Of a DNA stretch of 64,000 nt, positions 24,725-33,156 are shown piece after piece. The position numbers were made by a program, and so were the translations under genes. Source of the DNA: Streptacidiphilus neutrinimicus (lineage in GTDB: Bacteria > Actinomycetota > Actinomycetes > Streptomycetales > Streptomycetaceae); NCBI RefSeq assembly GCF_000787815.1, contig NZ_BBPO01000036.1, positions 12,539-76,538 of the forward strand. Direction: 5' to 3'. How positions within the stretch are numbered: position 1 is the stretch's first letter; each line of letters starts with the position of its first letter. Under the pieces are notes generated by a model. The model was given only the letters and a program-made list of their open reading frames with translations, had not been told where the DNA came from and made no database searches.

Positions 24725-25318
24725 TCAGAGCTCGACGAGCGATCCGTCGCGCTCCGCGTAGCGGGAGGCCGTCCGGGGGCAGACCCACTCGCCCGTGGCC
24801 GCGTCCTGCTCCAGGCGGAGGCCGGCGCGGCCGACCCAGCCGATGCGGCGGGCCGGGACGCCCGCGACGAGGGCGAAGTCGGGGACGTCGCGGGTGACGA
24901 CCGCGCCCGCGGCGACGAGGGCCCAGCGGCCCACGCGGACGGGCGCCACGCAGACCGAGCGCGCGCCGAGCGACGCGCCCTCGGCGACGGTGACGCCCAC
25001 CGGCTCCCAGTCGCCGCCGCGCTTCAGCTTGCCCTCGGGGTCCACCGAGCGCGGGTAGTGGTCGTTGGTGAGCACGACCGCCGGGCCGACGAAGACGCCG
25101 TCGCCCAGTTCCGCGGGCTCGTAGACCAGGGCGTGGTTCTGCAGCTTCACGTTGTCGCCGATGCGGACGCCGGGGCCGACGTACGCGCCGCGGCCGATCA
25201 CGCAGCCGGTGCCGAGCCGGGCCTTCTCGCGGATCTGGGCCAGCTCCCAGACAGTGGTGCCGTCGCCGAGATCCGCCGTCGGGTCGACCTGGGCCGTGGG
25301 TTGGACGCGTGCGTTCAT
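24725..25318 (-). CDS. Left-handed beta-helix sugar N-acetyltransferase, WbpD-like
   Basis: A 197-residue hexapeptide-repeat acyltransferase. The first 120 residues carry the isoleucine-patch repeats (VIGRGAYVGPGVRIGDNVKL, GVFVGPAVVLTNDH, GVTVAEGASLGARSVCV, ALVAAGAVVTRDVPDFALVA). A C-terminal tail reads GWVGRAGLRLEQDAATGEWV. NDHYPRS is the segment typical of WbpD/WlbB enzymes, which acetylate the 3-amino group of UDP-GlcNAc(3NH2)A. It converges on the glycosyltransferase gene across the repeat, so it is separately transcribed. With the WbpA-, WbpB- and WbpE-like genes it completes UDP-GlcNAc(3NAc)A. Confidence 0.85.
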   Translation of the reverse strand: MNARVQPTAQVDPTADLGDGTTVWELAQIREKARLGTGCVIGRGAYVGPGVRIGDNVKLQNHALVYEPAELGDGVFVGPAVVLTNDHYPRSVDPEGKLKRGGDWEPVGVTVAEGASLGARSVCVAPVRVGRWALVAAGAVVTRDVPDFALVAGVPARRIGWVGRAGLRLEQDAATGEWVCPRTASRYAERDGSLVEL

Positions 25319-25357
25319 GCGCCGACCGTACGGCCTTCCGGTGACCAGGAGGGGAAG

Positions 25358-27007
25358 TCAGGCCTTCAAGCGGGTGACGAGGTTCCGCGTCACCAGCTGC
25401 ACCTGCGGCTTCTCCAGCGCCGGGCCGCCGCCCAGGGCCAGCGCCCAGCCGAAGGTGCCGGCGTTGAAGACCCAGCCGCCCGCCGTGGACCGGTACAGCG
25501 TGGTGTTCTGCTGCTGCGGGCGGTCGCGTCCGGCCGCGCGGAACGGGGAGTCCGACAGCAGCAGGTACTGGCTCGCCGCGGGCAGGGCCACGCCCTTCTG
25601 CCGGCCGTCGGCCTCGCCGCTGATCAGGTCGGGGATGAGGTCCCCGTCGATCAGGCCGGTGCCCTGCCAGAACCAGTGCGCGCTCTCGCTCACCACGAGC
25701 GGGGACGTGCCGACCACCGCGCCGGTGTACTGACCGCCGAGCAGCCGCTGCTCGGCCCGCGCCGAGTTCGGCGCGGCGCGGCGCCAGAACGTGCTCGGGC
25801 CGGTGGGGTCGCGGACCGGGTCGGGGTCGGTCTTGTAGCAGGTCATCAGCGGGAAGCCGGACGGGTCCCGGTCGATGCGGACCTTCCAGTAGCAGTCGTT
25901 GGCCGCGAACGTCGCGAGCGAGAGGCCCCCGGCGACCGCCTGCTCGACGGTCTGCCGCATCTCGGCGGACCAGTACTCGTCGTGGCCGCTGAACAGCAGG
26001 GCCTGGTGCCGCGTCGGCGCCACCCGGCCCTCGTGCAGGTCGAGGTTGGTGGCGTAGGTGACGTCCAGGCCCTCCCGCTCGGCCCAGGTGACGAAGGCCA
26101 GGTCGAGCGCGAACTCCGCCGGCATGCCGTCGTGCTGGTAGGGCCGCTGGAAACTGACGGCCCGCGAGCGCTGGGGATAGTGGCGGACGTACTGCTCGTG
26201 GGAGACCGGCTCGGCCGGGTAGGCGTGCCCGTCGGGCGACTTGGCGCTCGCCGCGGGGTCCGCGGCCGAGGGCAGGAAGCCGTAGTAGAGGCTGCGGCCC
26301 AGCACGCCGTCGAACGGGTACTGGTTGTAGGCCTGGTAGGTGTTGAAGGGCAGCACCACCAGGAAGGCGCTCGCCCGGCTGTCGTCGCGCACGGCGAACG
26401 GCACGGCGGTGCGCTCGCCGTGCTCGGTGGTGAACGAGGCGAGGTACAGGCCGCTGACCCAGTCCTGCGGGATCTCCAGGGACCAGCCCGGCTCCCACTG
26501 GGTGCGGACGGTGGCGGTGGGCCCGTCCACCTGCGGAGCGGACTGCGGGACCCCGCGCTGGGTGGGGCTGGTGGTCAGCAACCGCCCGCCCGCGCCGTTG
26601 TAGTGGCCCATCCGGAACACCGCGACGGAGTACGACCGCGGCACGGCGGTGGCGACGTGGAAGGTGATCCGCTCGCCGTGGGCGACGCTGGTGGTGTCGG
26701 CGAACGCCTTGATCTGGCTCAGGGCGTCGTCGACCGGGGTCGCCCCGCGGTCGTTCGACCTCCAGGCCCGGCTGCCGGCCTCGTTGTTCTCACGGGTGAC
26801 CGGGTTCCCGGTGCGGACGTCGGCCGGCCGCGCCGTCGCCGCGCCGCCGCCGACGCCCTGGCTGTCCCCGGCGCAGCCCGCCAGGCTTCCCAGTCCGGCC
26901 GCACCGGCGGCCACCCCCGCGGTCGCCGCGGCGGCACGACCCATCCCGCGCAGCAGGCCGCGTCTCGTGACTTCCCGCATCCGCAGGTCCCTCGTCCTCG
27001 CAGGCAT
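25358..27007 (-). CDS. Tat-exported lipoprotein, N,N-dimethylformamidase beta-like
   Basis: A 549-residue exported protein. TRRGLLRG near residue 14 is a twin-arginine motif, followed by a hydrophobic Ala-rich stretch and a lipobox LAGC at about residues 42-45. ATG 26980 would shorten it by nine residues and still keep the signal. The mature part matches my memory of the N,N-dimethylformamidase beta-subunit C-terminal family: GHYNGAGGRLL, LPFNTYQAYNQYPFDG, DLAFVTWAEREGLDVTYATN and FSGHDEYWSAEMRQ. Whether it hydrolyses an amide is unknown. It lies beside the sugar locus, facing the same way as the acetyltransferase gene, and could act on cell-surface polymer. Confidence 0.75.
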   Translation of the reverse strand: MPARTRDLRMREVTRRGLLRGMGRAAAATAGVAAGAAGLGSLAGCAGDSQGVGGGAATARPADVRTGNPVTRENNEAGSRAWRSNDRGATPVDDALSQIKAFADTTSVAHGERITFHVATAVPRSYSVAVFRMGHYNGAGGRLLTTSPTQRGVPQSAPQVDGPTATVRTQWEPGWSLEIPQDWVSGLYLASFTTEHGERTAVPFAVRDDSRASAFLVVLPFNTYQAYNQYPFDGVLGRSLYYGFLPSAADPAASAKSPDGHAYPAEPVSHEQYVRHYPQRSRAVSFQRPYQHDGMPAEFALDLAFVTWAEREGLDVTYATNLDLHEGRVAPTRHQALLFSGHDEYWSAEMRQTVEQAVAGGLSLATFAANDCYWKVRIDRDPSGFPLMTCYKTDPDPVRDPTGPSTFWRRAAPNSARAEQRLLGGQYTGAVVGTSPLVVSESAHWFWQGTGLIDGDLIPDLISGEADGRQKGVALPAASQYLLLSDSPFRAAGRDRPQQQNTTLYRSTAGGWVFNAGTFGWALALGGGPALEKPQVQLVTRNLVTRLKA

Positions 27008-27136
27008 TGCAGTCTTCCGGCGGGGAGTCTAGGACGCCGGCGTGATCTCCCAGCGGCCTGCGGGGGCCTCGGCGGGCACTGTGACGCGATTGCGTCCGCG
27101 CGGCCCCCCGGACCTCATGCCGTGTCCAACTCCCGT

Positions 27137-27823
27137 TCACGGCTCGAAGCGGTAGCCCATCCCCGGCTCCGTCAGGAGGTGCCGGGGGCGGGCCGGTTCG
27201 CGCTCCAGCTTCCGTCGCAGCCCCGCGAAGTAGACCCGGAGGTAGTTGGTGTTCTCCTCGTGGCCCGGCCCCCAGACCTGGCGCAGGATGTGCCCGCCCG
27301 TCACCAGTCGGCCCGGGTGCTGCAGCAGCACCGCGAGGATCCGCCACTCCGTCGGCGTCAGCCGGACCGACGGACCGCCCTTTTCGGCCGGGTCGACCAC
27401 GCACCGTTCGAGATCCACGAGGTGGTCGCCGACGCGGATCGGCGCGGAGGACGGCTCCTCGCTGGTGGGCCGGCGCAGCGCCGCCCGGATCCGGGCGAGG
27501 AGCTCGTTCATCGCGAACGGCTTGGTGACGTAGTCGTCCGCGCCGGCGTCGAGCGCGGCGACTTTCTCGCGGGAGTCGGCGCGACCGGACAGGACGATGA
27601 CGGGGGCCGAGGTCCAGGTGCGCAGCGAGCGCAGCACCTCCATGCCGTCGAGCCCGGGGAGGCCGAGGTCGAGGACGACGGCGTCCGGAGGGTTGTGGGT
27701 GGCCTCCTGGAGCGCGCGGCGGCCGTCGGAGGCGGTGGACACCTCGTAGTGGCGGGCCCGGAGGTTGATCTGCAGGGCCTTCAGCATCTGCGGTTCGTCG
27801 TCGACGACCAGGATCCGGCTCAT
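27137..27823 (-). CDS. kdpE: Response regulator KdpE
   Basis: OmpR-type response regulator of 228 residues: receiver domain with phospho-acceptor D52 (VVLDLGLPGLDG) and YVTKPFAMNEL, then a winged-helix output domain (RLTPTEWRILAVLLQHPGRL, NTNYLRVYFAGLRRKLE). The TNYLRVY segment is typical of KdpE. ATG 27823 overlaps the kdpD stop by 4 bp. KdpE normally activates kdpFABC for high-affinity K+ uptake at low turgor or K+. That operon is absent from this window, so the targets lie elsewhere. Confidence 0.93.
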   Translation of the reverse strand: MSRILVVDDEPQMLKALQINLRARHYEVSTASDGRRALQEATHNPPDAVVLDLGLPGLDGMEVLRSLRTWTSAPVIVLSGRADSREKVAALDAGADDYVTKPFAMNELLARIRAALRRPTSEEPSSAPIRVGDHLVDLERCVVDPAEKGGPSVRLTPTEWRILAVLLQHPGRLVTGGHILRQVWGPGHEENTNYLRVYFAGLRRKLEREPARPRHLLTEPGMGYRFEP

Positions 27824-30426
27824 ACCGGCTCGTCCTCCCTCTCGCTTCGCACCGCCGGCTCCGCGTCGTCCTCGTGTTCCAGCAGCTCTGCCGCCGCGGC
27901 GGGGAGCGAAAGCACCATGGTCAGACCGCCACCGGGGGTGTCCTCGGGCTGCAGCGTGCCGCCCATCGCCTCGGTGAGCCCGCGCGCCAGCGCCAGGCCG
28001 AGTCCGACGCCGGTCGCGTTGTCGGTGTCGCCCAGCCGTTGGAACGGCTGGAAGATCTGTTCGCGGTCCTGCTCGGGCAGACCGGGACCGCGGTCGACGA
28101 CGCGCAGTTCGACCCGGTCGCCGAGCGCGCTCGCGCTGAGCAGCACCGGATGGCCAGAGGCGTGCCGCAGGGCGTTGCCGACGAGGTTGGCCACGACGCG
28201 CTCCAGCAGCGGGCCGTCCACGACCACGTCGGGGATCCCGTCCAGGCCCCGGGTCGCGACCGGCGTCTCCGCCTCCGCGGCGTCGGGGCCGAGCGAGTCG
28301 AGGGCGGTCACCACCACGTCCTCCAGCGCGGTCGGGTGCAACTGGAGCGAGAGCGCGCCCGCCTGCAGGCGGGACATGTCGAGCAGGTTCTCCACCAGGC
28401 GGGTCAGCCGCTCCAGCGAGACCTCGGCGGTGCCGAGCAGCTCGCGCTGGTCCTCCGGGCTGAACTCGACGTCGTCGCTGAGCAGCGAGGAGACCGAGGC
28501 GAGGGCCACCGCGAGCGGGGTGCGCAGGTCGTGGCTGACGGCGGCGAGCAGTGCGGTGCGCAGCCGGTCGGCGGCCTTGACGGGCTCGACCTCGGCGGCC
28601 GCCTCGGCCAGCCTGGCCCGTTCCAGGGCGACGGCGACGTGCGCGGCGAAGGCCGCGAGCACGCGTCGGTCGGAGGCGGGCAGAGGCCGACCGCGCAGCA
28701 CGAGCGAGGCTCCACCGCCGACGGGGACGACCTCCGCGCCGGGCCGGTGCGCCGGCTCCTCGGAGGTGACGGCCCTCCCCCAGCCCTCGTCCGGCAGCGC
28801 CCCCGTGACCAGCTCGACGCTGTCCTGGCCGAAGGTCTCCCGCAACCGTGCGAGCAGCGCGGGTACCGCCTGGTCGCCGCGGAGCACGCTGCCCGTCAGG
28901 GCGGAGAGGGTCTCGGCCTCGGCGGTGGCCCGCGCGGCCCGGCCGGAGAGCTTGGTCGCCGTGTCGACGATCCCGGCGACGAGCAGGCCCACCAGCGCGA
29001 AGACGGCCAGCGCCAGCACGTTGTTGGGCTCGGCGATGGTGAACCGGTGGATCGGCGGGATGAAGTAGTAGTTCAGCAGCACGGAGGCGGTGACCGAGGC
29101 CACCAGCGCGGAGACCAGGCCGCCGAGGGTGGAGATGCCGACCACGAGGGCCAGGAAGAGCAGCGTCTCGCTGGTGAGGTTGATGGCGCCCCTGGTCTGG
29201 CACAGGATCGCGGTCAGCACGAAGGGCAGCACGAGGCCGCAGGCCAGCCCGGCCCGGCGGCGCGTCGTCGACCGGCCGGAGCGGGGCCGCCCGCCGAGAC
29301 CGTCGGGGACGTGACGCCCGCGACCGGACCCCTCGTGGGTGACCATGTGGACGTCGATGTCGCCGGAGAGCTCGATCGTGGTCTCGCCGATGCCGCGCCC
29401 GCCGGTCAGCGCGCGGCGCAGCACGCCGCGTCGGCTGGTGCCGAGCACCAGCTGGGTGGCGTTGGCCGCGCGGGCGAAGTCCAGCAGGGCGGTGGGCACG
29501 TCGTCGCCGACGACGGAGTGGTAGCTGCCGCCGAGCGACTCGACCAGCTGGCGCTGGGAGGCGAGCGCGGCGGGGTCGGCGTCGGCGAGGCCGTCGCTGC
29601 GGGCGACGTGCACGGCCAGCAGCGCGCCACTGCCCGCCCGGTCGGCGATGCGCGCGGCGCGGCGGACCAGCGTCTCGCCCTCCGGCCCGCCGGTCAGCGC
29701 CACGACGACGGTCTCGCGGGTCTCCCAGACCTGGCTGATCTCGTGCTCGGCCCGGTAGCGGCGCAGGCCCTCGTCGACGCGTCCGGCCAGCCACAGCAGC
29801 GCGAGCTCGCGCAGGGCGGTGAGGTTCCCGACCCGGAAGTAGTTGGAGAGCGCGGCGTCGACCTTCTCGGCGGCGTAGACGTTGCCGTGGGCCATGCGCC
29901 GGCGCAGGCCCTCGGGGGCCATGTCGACGAGCTCGATCTGGTCGGCGCGGCGCACGACCTCGTCGGGCACGGTCTCGCGCTGCGGCACGCCGGTGATCTT
30001 CCTGACGACGTCGTTGAGCGACTCGAGGTGCTGCACGTTGACGGTGGTCAGCACGTCGACCCCGGCGTCGAGCAGCTCCTGGACGTCCTGCCAGCGCTTG
30101 GCGTTGCGGCCGCCGGGGATGTTGGTGTGCGCGAGCTCGTCGACGAGCACGACCTCCGGCCGCCGGGCCAGCACCGCGTCGACGTCCAGCTCGCCGTAGC
30201 GGCCGCCCCGGTACTCGCGTTCGACGAGCGGCAGCACGGGCAGGCCCTCGACCCGTTCCTCGGTGTGCCGGCGCCGGTGGCACTCGACGAACCCCACGAC
30301 GACGTCCTGGCCGCGCTCCACCCGCCGGTGGGCCTCGTCCAGCATCTTGTAGGTCTTGCCGACCCCGGGTGCCGCGCCGAGGAAGACCTTCAGTCTCCCG
30401 CGACCCGTACCAGTGCTTCCCGCCAT
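27820..30426 (-). CDS. kdpD: Potassium-sensing histidine kinase KdpD
   Basis: An 868-residue sensor kinase from ATG 30426 (GGAGG 9 nt upstream). Order: KdpD domain with Walker A GAAPGVGKT (residues 17-25) and LVDELAHTN; a Usp-like domain (residues about 230-365); four close membrane segments (about 400-500, including LLNYYFIPPIHRFTI); a GAF-like region; HisKA with H632 in AAVSHDLRTPLA; and an ATPase domain (NLVGNALRHA, VDRGPGLPE, GLGLALARGL). All parts expected for KdpD are present. It senses K+ limitation and phosphorylates KdpE. A Usp-like gene is divergent from it. Confidence 0.95.
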   Translation of the reverse strand: MAGSTGTGRGRLKVFLGAAPGVGKTYKMLDEAHRRVERGQDVVVGFVECHRRRHTEERVEGLPVLPLVEREYRGGRYGELDVDAVLARRPEVVLVDELAHTNIPGGRNAKRWQDVQELLDAGVDVLTTVNVQHLESLNDVVRKITGVPQRETVPDEVVRRADQIELVDMAPEGLRRRMAHGNVYAAEKVDAALSNYFRVGNLTALRELALLWLAGRVDEGLRRYRAEHEISQVWETRETVVVALTGGPEGETLVRRAARIADRAGSGALLAVHVARSDGLADADPAALASQRQLVESLGGSYHSVVGDDVPTALLDFARAANATQLVLGTSRRGVLRRALTGGRGIGETTIELSGDIDVHMVTHEGSGRGRHVPDGLGGRPRSGRSTTRRRAGLACGLVLPFVLTAILCQTRGAINLTSETLLFLALVVGISTLGGLVSALVASVTASVLLNYYFIPPIHRFTIAEPNNVLALAVFALVGLLVAGIVDTATKLSGRAARATAEAETLSALTGSVLRGDQAVPALLARLRETFGQDSVELVTGALPDEGWGRAVTSEEPAHRPGAEVVPVGGGASLVLRGRPLPASDRRVLAAFAAHVAVALERARLAEAAAEVEPVKAADRLRTALLAAVSHDLRTPLAVALASVSSLLSDDVEFSPEDQRELLGTAEVSLERLTRLVENLLDMSRLQAGALSLQLHPTALEDVVVTALDSLGPDAAEAETPVATRGLDGIPDVVVDGPLLERVVANLVGNALRHASGHPVLLSASALGDRVELRVVDRGPGLPEQDREQIFQPFQRLGDTDNATGVGLGLALARGLTEAMGGTLQPEDTPGGGLTMVLSLPAAAAELLEHEDDAEPAVRSEREDEPV

Positions 30427-30699
30427 CGCGCCGTGCCTCCTTGCCGCTCTGCCCGGCGTCCACCGTTCACACAAGCGCAAGCCGACCCGGCCACGGACGG
30501 CCTTGACGGCTCCTTACCGGTCCGGACCGCCTCCCATACGCAATCTTGACGCCTCTTCCCGAGACGCCGACTTCCGTCGATCCCCAGGTGAACAGCGCAT
30601 GGATGCCGTCAAAACAGATGCAAGAATGGCATGCGAGTTGCTAATCTGAAGGCGTCGAGGCCACCGGGGCCTGGGATTCACGGAAAGAACCGATACGCC

Positions 30700-31125
30700 A
30701 TGTCCGAGACCGCCACCGCAGCAGTGACCGCCCGTGTCGTCGTCGGTGTCCGCGACTCCGCGAAGGGCCGCGCGCAGCTGCGCCGGGCCGCGGCGGAGGC
30801 CCGCCGCAAGGGCGCGGTCCTGGTCCCGGTCCTCGCCTGGTCCCCCGCCGGCGGCGAGCCGCTGTACCGCACCCGCCCCTGCCCCGAGCTGGCCCACGCC
30901 TGGGAGCGGCGCGCCTGCGCCAAGCTCGACGCCGTCGTCTCGGAGACGCTCGGGTCGGAGCAGCTGCCGACCGCGGTCCGCCCGGTCACCGTCCGCGCCG
31001 CCTCCCTGGCCGACGCCGTCACCGCGACGGCGACCGCCCCCACGGACCAGGTGTTCGCCCCGGCGGCCCGGCCCACCCTGCGCGCCCGCCTCGGCCGCCG
31101 GCACCCCCGGGCCCTGGCCCACTGA
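30700..31125 (+). CDS. Universal stress protein-like small protein
   Basis: A 141-residue protein from ATG 30700; the frame opens earlier at 30631 but GGAAAG favours the inner start. The N-terminal half reads like the first beta-alpha-beta unit of the UspA fold (RVVVGVRDSAKGRAQLRRAA, GAVLVPVLAWSPAG). The usual ATP-binding GxxG-x9-GS motif at the end is missing. It is divergent from kdpD, whose own protein contains a Usp domain, so a shared link to K+ or stress is conceivable. Assignment rests on fold-like pattern only. Confidence 0.6.
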   Translation: MSETATAAVTARVVVGVRDSAKGRAQLRRAAAEARRKGAVLVPVLAWSPAGGEPLYRTRPCPELAHAWERRACAKLDAVVSETLGSEQLPTAVRPVTVRAASLADAVTATATAPTDQVFAPAARPTLRARLGRRHPRALAH

Positions 31126-31139
31126 GCGACAGGCCGCGC

Positions 31140-32651
31140 CTACCGGAACTCCCGCAGGCGCGGCCGCACGCCCGCTCCCAACAGGACCAGCGCTCCGGCC
31201 ACGCAGCCCAACTGCACCCACAGCGCCGTGTCCGCGCGCTTCGCGCCCGTCGTCGAGGCGGAGACGTAGGCCTGCTCGTTGATGCCGATCAACCGCCGCA
31301 GCGCGGCGTCGTGCGCGTCGAAATCCGCGTTCGAGCCGCCCGGGGCGAGGCTGGTGCAGTAGGCGATCGCGTCCTCCAGGCGGCCCGAGGCGACCAGGGC
31401 GCGGATCCTGCGGTCGTCAGCCTGGTATGCCTGGAACGCCAGCAGCGTGTTCATCGCCGCCGCGCCCTCGCCGGGGAAGGTGATGTTGTGGAACTCCCGC
31501 CCGTACTCCCCGCCGAAGCGGATGTCCGCGGGGTTCTGCTTGACCGCCGCCACCGCGGACGCCAGCGCGGTGTCGTACGCGCCCAGCTGCGCGCCGTCGA
31601 GGGAGAGGATCTGGTCGGTGTCCGCGACGAAGTCCGACTGGTACTGGGCGCGGCGCTCCACGTCGAGGACGTAGCGGCTCTCCGCGGCGTTCGAGTCGGC
31701 CACGATCGCGCGGGCCTGCGTCAGGGCGACCACCGAGTCGTACGCGTCCTTGCGCGCGGTGAACAGGTCCTGCCGCTCCCCGTCGAGGAACGAGCCGGCC
31801 ACCGAGAGCAGCACCGCGACCAGCACGCTCGCCGCCGCCAGCGCGGGGTTGACGACGCGTCGGAACCGGATCGCCAGCCAGACCTGCGTGGCGACCAGGG
31901 CTGCCAGCAGGCCGCCGCCGAGGAGCGTCAACCACAGGGCCGCGGTGCCGAGCGCGCCGCGCTCGTCCGTGTAACTCTGCTCGAAGGCCTGGTCGTTGGC
32001 CTGGACGAGGGAGTGCGCGGCGGGGAGCAGCCCGCCGCGCATCAGGTCCTCGGCCTGACGGTACTCGGCGAGCGCCGACGGGTCCGGGTGGCCGGCCGGG
32101 GCGTTCGCGTGGCTGTCGAGCTCCAGGGCGCGGGCCGCAAGGTCCTGGTAGCGGCCCATCCCGTCGAGGATCGCGGCCAGCGCCGTCTGCGCGGCGGTGT
32201 TGCCGGAGGCGTCGAGGGTGGCCTGCTGCAGATCCTTGTCGGCGTCGGTGCGGTCGGTGGCGTACTGCTGCCGCGCGGTGGCGAGGTTCGCGGCGAGCTT
32301 CGGGTCGTCGCCGAACATCAGCTGGTTCGCCGCCTGGGCGTCCAGGTCGGTCAGCGACTGGTAGAGCGCGCCGGCATCGGTGACCTGCGGCGCCTCGTGC
32401 CGGGTGATCCGGTCCCAGGCGTCACTCGCCCCGGTCGAGGCCCCGACGAGCGCCCAGCCCAGCAGCAGCGCGAGCACCGCGCACCCGGCGGCGGCCCAGC
32501 GCAGCCGGGCGGGCGTCGTGAGCGGCTTCCGGACGCGACCGCGCCCGGGTGACCGCGCCGGGCCTCCCACCTCCGCGGCGGCCCCCGCCCCCGAGGACTC
32601 CTGCTCCTGCGGCCGCTCGAGAACCGCGACCCGTTCCCCCACCGTCGTCAT
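31140..32651 (-). CDS. Four-TM membrane protein with two extracytoplasmic helical domains
   Basis: A 503-residue membrane protein. TM segments lie at about 52-70, 234-256, 266-290 and 478-496. Between them are two helical extracytoplasmic regions (residues 80-230 and 292-475) rich in Gln, Asp and Ala, of the four-helix-bundle sensory kind. The N terminus is cytoplasmic and basic. This topology resembles GlnX, the membrane component of the mycobacterial GlnH-GlnX-PknG amino-acid sensing pathway. No GlnH or PknG gene is nearby, so that is only a suggestion. It converges on the Usp-like gene. Confidence 0.65.
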   Translation of the reverse strand: MTTVGERVAVLERPQEQESSGAGAAAEVGGPARSPGRGRVRKPLTTPARLRWAAAGCAVLALLLGWALVGASTGASDAWDRITRHEAPQVTDAGALYQSLTDLDAQAANQLMFGDDPKLAANLATARQQYATDRTDADKDLQQATLDASGNTAAQTALAAILDGMGRYQDLAARALELDSHANAPAGHPDPSALAEYRQAEDLMRGGLLPAAHSLVQANDQAFEQSYTDERGALGTAALWLTLLGGGLLAALVATQVWLAIRFRRVVNPALAAASVLVAVLLSVAGSFLDGERQDLFTARKDAYDSVVALTQARAIVADSNAAESRYVLDVERRAQYQSDFVADTDQILSLDGAQLGAYDTALASAVAAVKQNPADIRFGGEYGREFHNITFPGEGAAAMNTLLAFQAYQADDRRIRALVASGRLEDAIAYCTSLAPGGSNADFDAHDAALRRLIGINEQAYVSASTTGAKRADTALWVQLGCVAGALVLLGAGVRPRLREFR

Positions 32652-32785
32652 CCCCGCCGAGCCTTCTCCCCGTTTTCGGCCTGTCGGCCTCGGGCGTCAA
32701 CTCTCCCGCCGCACACGGGTACACGGCGTCGCCCTGACGCGCTCTTAGCGCGCGCAGTCCCGTTCTTGACGACTTGTTGTCGCGC

Positions 32786-33091
32786 TCAGGCGGGCACGCT
32801 CTCGGGCATCGGCAGCCGCTGTCCGCCGGTCAGCAGCGTGCACACGGGCGTGTGCGGGCGGTTGCCGCCGTGGTGGGGGTGGTCGATCCGCACGCTGATC
32901 GGCGTCGGCGGGTCACCGGGCAACTCCGCTTCCAGCACGGTCGTGCCGGTGCCGCGCTGGTGGTGGTAGCCGACCTCCTTGCCGTCGACGAGCAGGAGCA
33001 GGTCCTCGGTGCGCCAGGTGAAGCCGGTGCGCACGTCGAGGGAGACGGAGTGGCCGTCGAGGTCGAGGTGGTAGTGGTGCCGCGTGCTCAT
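32786..33091 (-). CDS. Small hypothetical protein
   Basis: 101 residues, family not recognised. It starts MSTRHHYHLDLDGHSVSL and has alternating hydrophobic residues suggesting a beta-sandwich (FTWRTEDLLLLVDGKEVGYH, TTVLEAELPG, PISVRIDHP). It is rich in His (about 12%). No signal peptide or membrane segment. Coding bias and its length between flanking genes on the same strand support it as real. Function unknown. Confidence 0.6.
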   Translation of the reverse strand: MSTRHHYHLDLDGHSVSLDVRTGFTWRTEDLLLLVDGKEVGYHHQRGTGTTVLEAELPGDPPTPISVRIDHPHHGGNRPHTPVCTLLTGGQRLPMPESVPA

Positions 33092-33156
33092 CCTGGCCTC
33101 CCGGGCCGCCGGAGGACGCCCCCCTCAGCTACCACCATAAGCCCGGGGTCCGCCGC

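Noticed and set aside
16545-25318. The sugar genes as an antibiotic deoxysugar cluster
   Set aside because: No dTDP-glucose synthase, 4,6-dehydratase, polyketide or peptide synthase is present; the enzyme set fits an N-acetylated uronic acid instead.
25058-29068. 1336-codon plus-strand open frame over the lipoprotein and kdpDE region
   Set aside because: It crosses three well-supported minus-strand genes and shows only shadow composition, without any motif.
30600-30670. Promoter with TAATCT near 30648 upstream of the Usp-like gene
   Set aside because: A -10-like TAATCT is present but no acceptable -35 at 16-18 bp; too weak to list as a feature.
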